Source: Inonotus obliquus (taxonomy: Eukaryota > Basidiomycota > Agaricomycetes > Hymenochaetales > Hymenochaetaceae). Taken from it: a stretch of DNA of 64,000 nucleotides. How positions within the stretch are numbered: the first letter of the stretch is position 1; each line of letters starts with the position of its first letter. The position numbers and the translations under genes were made by a program. The stretch lies in contig JAJHTX010000001.1 of NCBI GenBank assembly GCA_032164295.1, forward strand, positions 62,001 to 126,000. The letters run 5' to 3'. Below, one piece after another: positions 19,202 to 29,334 of the stretch. A model generated the notes under the pieces. It did not search any database and was not told where the DNA came from. It saw nothing but the letters and a program-made list of their open reading frames with translations.

Positions 19202-19516
19202 AGTTATTGGCTTATTAATGATGGATAATACTACCTTTTTAACAAAAGGTAAGAACGTACCAACAATGTCCCCCACACTCAAGCTCCGGACTGCATCTTC
19301 TTCTTTATTTTCTTCAATTTGTCAGCCTCCAATGGTAAACAGCAAAATCTTTAACTTCATGCCCTAGATCTGGCATGTTCTTCGCTACAAACACCGTATC
19401 TATAATTCAGAATGAACGAAATTCAGAATGAACGAGTAAGTTTATCTGTGCATATAGGCTTGTCTCCATTGTAGCAACTAGAACAGCGGCTCAATATCTC
19501 TCATGGACACAGGTTC

Positions 19517-19947
19517 ATCTTCGCCCTTACTGACCGCATACAAGCTTCAACTGCACACCTGCTCATTGCCTGCCTGTCGCCCTCTCATCGCCTGCCCATC
19601 GCCCGCCGGTCGCCCATTCATCGCCTGCTTTATATCTACCCGACCAATATTTATAATATCCGGTCTAATGATACCCTTATTGATTCTTAAAATATCACCC
19701 AAGTAGATATCTTGATTGATATTTAAAATATACGCCAAGTCAATATCTTAAATATTGATAAAAATATCAGTAAGAGGATTTTTTAAATATCTCGCGGATG
19801 GGGATATCCTTATTTATATTTAAAATATCGACACGTGAAATATATTATAAGTATCGGCGCAGCCGGGACGCTTATCGATATTTAAAATATCGGCAAAAAA
19901 ATAATTTGAAATAGTGCCCCCTCCGATATTCTATTTTGCCCGCCGTG
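19517..19947 (-). repeat. Right inverted arm, counterpart of 4558-5053
   Basis: Reading inward to outward it holds the complement of GGTCAGTAAGGGC, then the minisatellite in opposite orientation (TCGCCCGCC, TCATCGCC units, about 19555-19630), then the AT palindromic units to 19920, then the inverted terminus. The arm is somewhat shorter than the left one, with fewer minisatellite units. Confidence 0.72.
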
Positions 19948-20633
19948 GTCGGCTGCTATTACCAAAATCACGTGTCCAATTTTTCTGCAAGATTTTTCCA
20001 GTGTACTATTGGGGAGTGGCAATCCCTAAGTGCCGTGTGAGACAAGTTTTTTCGAGCGGAGCTTGAAAACTTACCATGTATGGTATACCAAGACAATCTG
20101 TACTTCCCGTCTCACTTCCAACATGTCATATTACTCTGAACATAACTTACTGCTTATTTCTTGCGTCTCATTCCCGCAAACATGGTATTTCGGCAAGATT
20201 CAATGGAGTAGCGCGTATATCTCGTGAAAAAAAGCGCATATACAATACTTACACGTTAAGATTGGTGTGTGGTTGGACTCAATCGTGGTTACGTGGTCTC
20301 AATGAACACTTCAGCAAAGGACGTTGTTCTCGCTGACGTCAAGTCTGTCACCATCTTCGATGCAGGACCCATGGCGTTACAGGACCTGAGCTCACAGGTA
20401 TCATCCCACCGTTTTGTCGCCTTGCAAACACTGAGGCTGACTGATCTCCGCAGTCTCCGCAGCCCTGCTCAGAGAGGAAGATGTCAGTAAATCTCGAGCT
20501 TGAAGCGACTGTGCCTTGTCTAGCAGAGTTGAATGCATATGTTCGCATACGTCATGTTTCGATGTGTAAGTTGTAATACTCATGAACAATTGCGCATACA
20601 TGGTATTTACAAGTTGCTACTAGTGGCGACCTA

Positions 20634-23600
20634 CTATAAACAATAAGCACTGTACCGGGGCACAACATCAAGCAATTCGGCCATTCTTTCCTCCCTGGTA
20701 TGGCCAATTTTGCTATCCTGGCGCACGTTGAGTACATTTCCATTCAATTCGCGAAGCGCATCGAGCTGATCTTTCATCCTATAGGATGTAAGTGTTCTCA
20801 CCTTCGTGGGATTGGCCACGATGGCCAGTTCACGAAGGTATTTCGTACGGGCAGCCTTCCAACTGGCTGTTTTCTCGGTGCGTTCCTGCCTTTCACCAGC
20901 CTCTACCATGCGCTCGTCACTCATTTCGCGCCGACGCTTCCTATCAAGTCCCATCTCGTCTTCTTCGCGTGCTTGTTTTCGGAGGAAGGTTTGATGGTCC
21001 TCATCTGTAAGTGTCTTCTCAATAAATGTTTCGGTGTCATTCTTTCGGTATCTGAATAGCGAATTGAATAGTTTAGTGGTGCCGCTGGGATTCCGCCGGG
21101 CGAACACCCTGAATGAGCCAAGAGCTCCCTCGTTCGCATCATTCGTAGCTGGCATCCATGCCAGCTGACGTTCCTCATCTGTAAGTCCTGCTATTATTCC
21201 GTCTTCTGCGAATTCTGATGAGAACCTCTCCCAGGTCTCCAAGGCTCCTATAAGAAAGGCCCTCATTAGGTCCATAATCTTTGGGAGCCTCGATTCAGCA
21301 ATGAGTACATGAATCGCGTTGATTGTATCAGCCCGGTTCCAGGACTCATTTCCACCCAAGGTCGCCTCTTGCGAAACGGACTTGGCTGAAAGAATTACTT
21401 CCGGTGAGTCGATTAATTTTCTGATGTGTTCGCGGACTTGCTGAAGTAGGGGACCAAGAGTGAGTGCGTTTACGTCCTCAAGGCCAGTACTGCGAATGGC
21501 AGAGATGAATGGGATGGACACGGCCTCTCGGTACAGGGCAAGACAGGCCAATTCTGTCAATGTTGGTGGGTCCTCCAGTCCTTCCTTTACATTGCTTTCA
21601 AGGTGATTGAGCCCCGGTTTTTCCTTTGAAAAGCGAATGAGTTGCATATAGTCGATGTAGAAATCGAGTCGGGCCAGTATCTCCGCCGCAGCATCAAGAT
21701 ATGATGAATAGTGTGTGTTCGATGTGTCGGGGAAGGTAATTGGCTGGCCTATCTTGTGGATAGCGTGGTCACGAAACGCATGGTGCTGTCCTGGACACAA
21801 GACTCGAGTAAGTACCTATAGAATAGATCCTAGCTGAGTATAGACTCACCTTTCTTGTCATCCTTGTGATTTAGGAGTGCCCCTATCAGGCTTGCAAGCT
21901 TCACACCCCCTGACCTCGAGACCATTGTCATCGTCGTCTTCCAATTCTAACTCGGCTAGGTGGATGGTGGCGGCATTGTCTCTGTTGGCAAGCAGACGAG
22001 GTGAGATCGCATGTTTCTTCCACTCCTCATGCATAGCTGAGTCGCCACCCTTTACTGCATTCAGATCCTTATGCATTCCACAGCCGCTCCAAGCGAATAA
22101 GAGGAATTGCTGTCTCTCCTGTTCCGGAAGCTCGCGTATCGCCACATCTCCAAGTAGCTGGGCCACTCGATTCATAACAGACAAGTCCAATTTTTTCTTT
22201 TCTTCTTCGCTCAGTGCAGCCCAAACTAATTCTCCACCAGTCTCCAGTATCATTTTCTTGCGTTCCTCAAAAAAAACCGCATTTCTTTGTTCCTCAGGCA
22301 ACGAAATGAGATGCTGTGCACCCAGGCCACGCAGAGACATTTCTGACTTCCAGGAAGCCAAAAGCCGATGCTTGGCTTTCTGGTCTTCCGCGTGGTCTCC
22401 GTGTGAGCCGTGGTACTTCACAGCCAGTGTACTGATGGTATAGGGTACGGACGCTGCATCGGCGGCCCTTTCCAGAGGGCTGGCTTTGTAGAGATCGACG
22501 AGCTCTTGCATCAGGTGAGTGTCCCCCTTCATTTGTGTTTCTGCACGGTGATTTGCTGACAATCGGACTTCGCCAAACCGAACCACAGGCCCAGCACCTA
22601 TCGACAAGTCGCTCTCAGAAAGACTTGGGAAAAGCTTGTCTTCGAAATACATACCAAAGTTCTGGTTCTTATTGGTGGTACCATCACCGCCTGTTGTGAA
22701 TCCTGTGGTACAAAGGTAAGTCGTGTATTATTTAGATAACTGGAATCGAACTGACTTACCTTTTGTCGTTTTCAGTTCATGGGCGAGCTGAAGCTTCGAG
22801 GCGATGTTCCCCTCACCTATTATCCTGCTGATAGTTCGGGTACTCGGTAAGTGGATTTTCTTCTTTCGGCGGGTAGGGCTGACACCGATCATTTTGCTTA
22901 GGAACTTGAGGACTTCCGCAAATATGGATCGACACTTTGTAATGGAGCATCCAAGTGATGCAATGCGACGGATTAACGTACGGACAGGAGGCCTGTAGAC
23001 ACCAGACTGTGTAAGTCGAATATTTTCGATTACTTTCTTTTTGAATGTCTGGAGCTGACGATTCCTCTTCTTTAATCGGGAAAGCTTCACATGAAGGCGA
23101 TGGTTTGATAGGGCGTGTCGAACTCGTAGGTGCATCATTTTTTTTGTGTACTGACTGTTGCTGTGTTGCAGCTCCTGCTTTAGACAAGCGGCTTGCTGAA
23201 TGGCAAGCTGCTTGTCTAAATCAGCAGCAGTCCGAGCAGAAAATTCACAGCTGGCCATTCGATTGGCCAGCTCGAGGGCAGACAGGCACGATTGCAGCTG
23301 TGATTGCAGCGCATGGGCCTGTGTATCAAGACCGGTAAGTTCACTTTCTCTTGATTCCATCTGATCCGTTAGTTGATTTCTTGCATTGCGTAGTCGTCCG
23401 ATTGCCTTGCGTGCATCGCGTGTCTTTTGGCGTGAAGTCGCTGAGAGTTTGCGCGCCTTGACAAGTCGATCCGCTGTGAGAGATAGGGAGTGTTGTGCTT
23501 CTTCCAGGTGCGTGCGCAAGCTCTCATTTTTCGATGTAAGTGACTCAACAGCCGCTTCTAGGGCTTCGTTCGCAGCTTCATGGTCCGCGACCGCCTGTCG

Positions 23601-23786
23601 AATCTCGAGGACGCGGCTCTCTGACCTCTGCAATGCAGTAGTGAGCTTGGTAATCTTTCGTTTTGAAGCCCTGGTCCCATTTTTTGACCCATTTTCTTTC
23701 CCTGTAGTTCGAATCTTTGCCAGTCGTTTGATTCGAGCAGTCTCAAGTATGAGTTTCTGCTTTGCTGAACGTTCAACACGTGCCAT
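20634..23786 (-). pseudogene. Candidate transposase, CGMHKDLN / NHKDDKKGQ family, one frameshift
   Basis: Exons: 22760-23786, 21850-22702, 20634-21790, joined by GT-AG introns of 57 and 59 bases. The N-terminal third is basic and coiled-coil. Then come GGDGT, DHAEDQK, SGCGMHKDLNAVKGG, LLANRDNA and, after a frame change, GGVKLASLIGALLNHKDDKKGQ, then FPDTSNTHYSSYLDAA and a helical C-terminal part. I recall this motif set from a large multi-copy family of basidiomycete proteins without assigned function. Its location inside perfect inverted termini argues that it is a transposase. The conserved D residues in the motifs could be catalytic, but no DDE triad is proven. Exon lengths add up to 3037, not a multiple of three, and the frame changes near 21910-21925 with no room for an intron, so this copy is probably dead. 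Confidence 0.7.
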
Positions 23787-23949
23787 CTACTCGAAAATAT
23801 GTATATTATCACTCAAGTGCATCAATAAAAAGTATTTTACATACATTTTGTTTTCTTGATGATTTTGCGTTGTGTCTTTGCTCAGTTTGGGGGTCAGTCC
23901 AAAGTTCAACCAAAGCTTCTATCAGTCACGTGCCCGCTAAAGAGTAATA

Positions 23950-25620
23950 CCGGAGGCTACGATCGATATGGGCTTAATTCTGCGATTCTACCGCTTCTTC
24001 CAATCTTCTCTTCGGACCACGGTACTTCTGCCGTCCTATCTACGCCTGCGGTTCCAACAGAGTACGAGGCTTCTGCGATTCGACAAGGCTGAGAGCGATT
24101 GAGAACTGGTCCACTTCTGCGCCAATACCGAATCACCAATCCCTACGCCCGTCTTCCATCATAGTACCGAACCACCAGACTTCGATACCGATGATACCGA
24201 TACCGTACCGTCCACCCGTCCTGATACCGACGCTTAATACTCCACACCTAGTCGATACTACGCCCTCGACAGCCCATACCATAGAAAAAGGCTCACAAAG
24301 CTGCACTCGGTCTGCCATACGTTGCTGCGAAGAGTTGGATCATGGTCGAGGCTCCAAGCCCGACGGTATGCCCTTCCGAACCGCCACGCATCGATACCGA
24401 CGATACCGGTGTTGATACCGATGGTCCGCTCCGGTACCGGAGTTCGTTACGTGTGCTAGGTCGAGACCACGCCATCGGAGATCTACGTCGAGAGGAAGGT
24501 TGGGAAATGAATCAAGTCCACCGTACGCTGCTTCGATCTCGGAGGAGGCCATCGATCCGACTCGGAGGGGAAGCCAAGCAATGCCCAGTCGAGTCAGGCG
24601 ACGCGTACCGGTCGATATCGAGGGGCTAGAGCGATGCTCAGGGACGATCCCAGGGTACTGATTGGTACCGAACGGTAGAGTACCCCATTGCCAAGGTTGG
24701 GTTGTACCGACACGTCAACATCGGAGCACGCCGTCCGATCGATCGGTAGACGCCCAGACTGACGCCGCACGGATCATGATACCGGAACAAAGGTAAATCA
24801 GGATGACGTGCTTCTCCTATGACAGGGACATCGCCAGGAGCGCCCATGCGGTAGCTTGAGACACGTCCTTAATTTAGCGCTGGTCGACGTCAGTATCGCC
24901 GCCCTACCTCGGTATCACTCGTCGTGAGTTTTCATTGGGTTCTTGTCTCGTCCCACCCTATTCTTAGCTACCCCCTGATAAAACTTCTTATTCATTCATC
25001 ACCTTATGTTTCCCCTGATTGTAATTTTACATTCAATTCGACCTTATGTTCCATTTCTTGTACCGGATTACGGTACGATTCGACTTGTAAAAACCCCCCA
25101 TTTGGTATCTTGAATGGCTACGGTATTATGGTATTTATAGCCTGCATGTTCTACTGTAGCAAACCAGCTAATCTGAGAGGAACTTCCAGAGTGAAGGTCC
25201 GGGTTTTGCTCATCTCGTTCAAGTCCCCGTTCGTTCGTCTCGTCTCGTAGTCCCCGGTACCGATACCGGTAGTCGTCGTTCTCGTCTTCGTCGCCCCCGT
25301 CTCTCTTCTCACGACCAGTCCCATCAGAAATGCTTCCTCAGCTCGCCTCCTCTACTGCTTTGTTCTCTCTACCGTAATACCGGACACCAGACGACTCGGT
25401 ATCGACGGATTTGTCTCGGTATTGATCGTCTCCTGATACCTCTCCTCTTGAGTGGTCACCTATAGTCTCCCGTCCTCATCAATCCAGCCAGGCCCTACTA
25501 TTCTCTCTTGACGACTTGTCTGTGACTGTACGACTTAGTACCGCCACGTACCGGCCCTCCCAACGCATCTAAATCGTACCCCCCTCGTCCGGTATTTCTG
25601 ATACCGGCCGCGTTCTCGCA
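23950..25620. repeat. Dense TACCG/CGGTA motif region
   Basis: By eye more than thirty TACCG or CGGTA pentamers, often as GATACCG, occur here, for example in clusters around 24182-24212, 24395-24440 and 25245-25275. They are rare in neighbouring sequence. The region lies between the candidate transposase start and the right inverted terminus. No gene is recognised in it. Spacing is irregular, so this is not a simple tandem array. Confidence 0.65.
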
Positions 25621-26095
25621 CATTCACCGCTTTATTCCTTATCCTGTCAAGAAGCGAATCCACTACTTCAAATCTCAGAACTCAACGAATTCTTCAACAA
25701 CAGCCATGAAAATGCACAGGTGGTATTTTCTAATGAATATCTAAATTTTGTTAAGAAAAAATTCTTAAGGATTTGCTTAGTTCCTTAGATATGGCCTTAC
25801 TATAGACCATATCTCAATGAATTTTTGTAGGAAACTGATTTTTTTTACAGAAACACATTCCTTGATATTGAAAACATAGTATACACCCTTTGTTCAAGTA
25901 ATTTCTGCATTGTGGAAGTGGGGACACGAAATCGAATTTGTTTCTCATTGAATCTCAAAAACCGGGAAGCGCTTAAGCATAAGCGAACGCCGGCATGGCT
26001 CGGCATGGACCGTGAGAAGTCTCGCTTTTCAAACGGGGATTGCCACTCCCCAGTACTATGTACGACTATCATCTTCAATGCTTCATGTAGGTGAG

Positions 26096-26160
26096 CAAAG
26101 GATACGGGAAAGGCGTATACGGCAATACGATCGTAGTACGGTACGAAAAAGAACTGACAT
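26096..26160 (-). repeat. Dispersed repeat with GTATTGCCGTATAC core, copy 1
   Basis: Read on the minus strand it runs CGTACCGTACTACGATCGTATTGCCGTATAC and on to CCCGTATCC. Similar sequence occurs at 60633-60690 (plus) and, weaker, at 29846-29910. Probably a remnant of a small transposable element; ends not defined. Confidence 0.45.
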
Positions 26161-26463
26161 GAAGCAATGACGAGTACAAAGAAAGATTCTTCAAGAACCA
26201 TGTAACTCGTCGTTTGAGCGGCGAGCGCATCCGCTCAGCACTAGTACTGATCCACTCACGAAATCCGTGATGGTCTCCGGGATTTTTTCAGAACCGTCCT
26301 CCAGATCAGATGGAACATCAAAGAAGCTTGATGATTTATCTTGCATGCCCAGGTCCTGTTTCTCCATACTAATCTTCACTTTGAGTTCGATACCCCACCC
26401 TTCCCTACGACTCGGAGCGACCTCACGCATTTTTCTTCACTCTGCCAACTAGCTAATCGAGCG

Positions 26464-26975
26464 ATGCTCCTGAAACTATATTTTCTTATTTCGTCTTTCG
26501 TTTTCTCTCTTTGGCGTGGTGTTCGGGTGCGAGCGCAGGGGAATTAGACGACAACGCCCTTCAACCCACCATCGATGCCCCTAGGCTCTTTATCTTTGGG
26601 CTTTGATACGATTAATTCAGGCGCTTTGAATCGAGTTTGACCTCGTACATTCACAACAGGACGTGTAAGTACTATCTGCATGTTCCTTGTCTGCGAAAGG
26701 CTGGTATGCGTCTATACGCGTCGACGGAGAAGCGTACAGTCTATCAGGCAATGATCAGGGACCCGCTCAACCTGCGATCCAACAGTCATTAATCTTCACT
26801 CCGACTAGATTTTGAGGGCTGGTCCAGTCAATGTGAACATAACCTTTTTGTCTCCTGTTGAAGTGCGTGTGCTGTTATTGGCATCCGAATCCGTTCCTGC
26901 ACTAATTTTCTGTGGACCAACAGGGCGACACGGGACATGGATATACTTCTGAGTGAGCTCGAAGAGCCTGCCAAA
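26464..26975 (+). pseudogene. GtaA-type glutaminase remnant
   Basis: Starts with a signal-like segment (FSLWRGVRVRAQG) nearly identical to the two complete genes downstream. It continues with weaker matches to the IRVDGEAY region and to RAGPVNVNITFLSPVEVRVLLL. Stop codons interrupt it early (after RVRAQGN) and again later. The stretch around 26740 is closer to the gene at 56699-60323 than to the one at 49966-53581. It is in opposite orientation to both. A decayed duplicate. Confidence 0.7.
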
Positions 26976-27022
26976 TGCTCTTCGTCTTCCGTTGCTACCC
27001 AGGGGGAAAGATAGGCAGACAG

Positions 27023-27220
27023 CGACAACGACATGGAAAGGTCAAGACGGACTATGTCCGGATTCAGTTCAGGGGTGCTATCGATTCTGGATCCCTGCGT
27101 AGTAGAGCAGAAGATATCAAACCTGATAGTCTAGAGGACGACCACCGTAAAGAAGAGGACGAGGATGAAATGATCTGGTGGTCGTGGGACGGGAGGCTTG
27201 AGGGCTTCACGGATATTTGA
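27023..27220 (+). pseudogene. Duplicate of the C-terminal WWSWDG region
   Basis: Encodes VKTDYVRIQFRG, an acidic stretch and EMIWWSWDGRLEGFTDI before a stop at 27218-27220. This corresponds to the last 60 residues of the gene at 27944-29334. The 3' flank after the stop is also similar in both places. The upstream part of the protein is missing, so this appears to be a partial tandem copy that now abuts the glutaminase remnant. Confidence 0.6.
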
Positions 27221-27943
27221 ATGGGAGGGAAGATGATGCCACCCAACTCTCTTTGTCTGCATCGGCAATATCTTCTCTTTTAGGACCACCGCACGTACTC
27301 TTTGAATCCGACTCGGATAATGTATCACTTCACACCACGCACATCATCCGCAACTTGCTACATCGGGTTCGTTCTCATACTATTTCTTTTCATGATTTAT
27401 GATTGTTTTCCCTGCCTCTGTAATCTCTTTCTACCATCGCATGTATCGCTTTTTTCGTTCTATTGCTTTGTAGCGGATCAACCCGTAAACCGCGACTTGC
27501 TATGTATCCCAAATGCTTTCCTGACGCAATGTCTTCCCAGAATGTATACCCGATCTTATATGCATATAGGCTATTCCCTTTCCAATCCCTAATATTCACC
27601 TCTCTCCAAGCCTCATAAAACAACCCGGACAGTGACGTTCTTTTATCTGCTTCTCCGAGTCGGATTCGTTGTCTCGCAAGCCAACCTCATTCGATTGGAT
27701 ATCAGACCCAGTTATATTCCATTTAACCTTGCTTTTTTTAATTCTATACAGGTATTCAGGAGACTGAAGGATTTATCGGAGGACCATGCACAAGCCACGG
27801 AATCGCGTCCACGCAGTGACCCTTCTGATCGTGGCTCGGAAACGCGTGCTATATATAAAAATCAGGAGATCCGCGCCCATTGCTTCAGCTTCGTATTTCA
27901 TCCTCTGCCACTTTGTTTCGTCCTCCTAAATCTATCTCTACCA

Positions 27944-29334
27944 ATGGAAGAGGAAAGTTCGCCGCTTGGACCGGTGCTTGCGTCCCCTGATCGCACTCCA
28001 TCGTGCATCGATAGTACAACGTTAGCTGAGAAGCTCGAGTCTTCACCCCCTTGGGAAGACGAGGTGGACGAATGGGAAAAGGAGACGAAGCCACGCTTCC
28101 CCAGTACCACGGTAGATGCATATAGCATTGGCAATGTCATGGCTACCCGGCTGGCAATCTGTTTGCTCGGATTCGTGCTCTTCCTGAAGAGTCAGGTCCC
28201 CGTGTAAGTCACCAGTTGAACCGACCTCCGTGGCTTGAAGAATACTAACTAGTACCCGTTAGTCCGGTTTCTCAACTTGTCAAAATGCGTTCCGGCGACT
28301 CATCCAACAATAAGAGATCCGAGAAGTTACTCGCTAGCCTCGACGTTCTCTCCGAACACCTCGGTTCTACATTCACTGCTCTCGCCGTGGCTTTTTCACG
28401 GGCAACTGATGCTAGTCGCGCCAGTCACAACCCGGACTTGGCGAAAGCACATTTGGCAATTGTCCTAGGTCCCTCCCTGACGAGCTTTAATGCCGCTCGA
28501 GCACGCATCATATTAGAACTTGACGGTGTTCGCGTGCCGTATGGTCCTGGACCTAGGTTCGGAGTAGACCCGTGTATGGTGGACACGGCAGATGACACTA
28601 GTGGATATCCTCGTCCTTCACCGTTGATTGGTACATCGGACGGTAACGATTTGGAGGAACTATGTGGCGACGCAGAAACTGAAAGTCAACCTCATTCACA
28701 CGATGAATGGGACCTAGAGGAGTCTGAGATTGACTCTGAGGAAGGGGAGATCACTGATGACGACGATTCCTCTTTCTTCGAGGACACAGAAGCGGATCTC
28801 TGTGATGCCGAGCGTAAGCTCGCGCGCGCTCTGGCAATTACTAATTCGGACCCAGAGACGGGTCTAGCCCTTGATATTCGTGCGTCCGTCCCCATTTTAT
28901 GAGTTTATTCTCTAACATAGACATTCTATCTTGTAGGCCCCACGTATACTCATGTCCTCCTTCGCGCGCCCCGGTCGTTCTCTCATCCGTCTTGGATGCC
29001 TCGTCAAAACCTCGGGAGAGATCTGGATCCGCTGATGTATGGGTTCAGCGAACTCACAGAAGTTGATCAGCCTAGTGCTGAAACTTCCTACAGAAAACTC
29101 AACGACTCAACCGGAGAAGCTCCATCAGGACGGGAGGCTACCGACAAGAAAACCACGAAGGAAAAAGCGTCAGGCGGAGTCAAGACAGACTATGTCCGGG
29201 TCCAGTCTCAAGGTGCTGCAGCCGGTGATCCCTTCAATGTTGCCGCAGCACTAGTAGGCAACGATGAGGGGGACGGGGGCGAGATGATATGGTGGTCTTG
29301 GGACGGGAAGCTCGAGGGCTTCACAGAGATCTAA
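27944..29334 (+). CDS. Acidic protein of unknown function, WWSWDG C-terminus, 424 residues
   Basis: Exons 27944-28203, 28263-28879 and 28937-29334 join in frame to 425 codons. The introns are 59 and 57 bases with CTAAC branch sites. A membrane-like segment may lie near residue 70 (LAICLLGFVLFLK). The centre has two helical stretches followed by an acidic Ser/Glu/Asp region (EESEIDSEEGEITDDDDSS). The C-terminus has VKTDYVRVQ and EMIWWSWDGKLEGFTEI, which is repeated in the partial copy at 27023-27220. I do not recognise the family. The conserved end suggests a functional motif, possibly a protein interaction site. Confidence 0.65.

Larger units (their letters stand above)
7978..19244 (-). mobile_element. 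Complete chromodomain Ty3/gypsy LTR retrotransposon, 11,267 bases
   Basis: Both LTRs are 1454 bases (5' LTR 17791-19244, 3' LTR 7978-9431, reading minus). They begin TGTTAAAAAGG and end GGAGATAAACA, that is TG...CA. The 5-base direct repeat AAAGG flanks the element at 7973-7977 and 19245-19249. A primer-binding-site candidate, a polypurine tract, gag, pol with protease, reverse transcriptase, RNase H, integrase and chromodomain are all present in order. By eye the two LTRs show no difference, so the insertion looks recent. Extra open frames lie before gag, after pol and inside the LTRs, which makes the element about twice the usual size of fungal gypsy elements. Confidence 0.95.
17791..19244 (-). 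repeat. 5' LTR
   Basis: It is 1454 bases long and starts at 19244 with TGTTAAAAAGG. It encodes a 253-residue protein at 18440-19201. A TATA-like ATAAATA lies at 18340-18346. Downstream of about 18300 the sense strand has no ATG. Confidence 0.95.
4558..19947. mobile_element. Outer DNA element with 23-base inverted termini, interrupted by retroelements
   Basis: The left terminus at 4558-4580 begins CACGGCGGGCAAAATAG; the reverse complement of 19925-19947 matches it at 22 of 23 positions. GTC lies directly outside both ends (4555-4557 and 19948-19950), a possible 3-base target duplication. CAC-type ends with a short duplication are known from CACTA-like elements, but no transposase of that type is present. 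Without the retroelements the element would be about 2.3 kb, consistent with a non-autonomous copy. The remaining interior at 5054-6222 and 19266-19516 shows no recognisable gene. A second CACGGCGGGCAAA motif at 4466-4478 may be another end of the same family. Confidence 0.55.
20010..26052. mobile_element. TIR DNA transposon, 6043 bases, unassigned superfamily
   Basis: The ends are perfect 17-base inverted repeats, TGGGGAGTGGCAATCCC (20010-20026, and reverse complement at 26036-26052). GTACTAT flanks the element directly on both sides (20003-20009 and 26053-26059), a 7-base target duplication. It holds one large spliced gene on the minus strand (20634-23786) and a 1.7-kb region full of TACCG/CGGTA motifs. 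Termini, duplication and single gene together make an autonomous-type DNA transposon. The gene's motifs do not match KDZ, CACTA/Plavaka, hAT, Mutator or Tc1 transposases that I can recall. Confidence 0.85.

Noticed and set aside
20780..20815. GTGAGA...CTATAG as an intron of the candidate transposase
   Set aside because: It would be about 23 bases, far shorter than others here, and the frame is open through it.
20634..23786. KDZ or CACTA/Plavaka transposase
   Set aside because: None of the cysteine-cluster or C-terminal motifs I associate with those families are seen, and a 7-base duplication does not fit CACTA elements.
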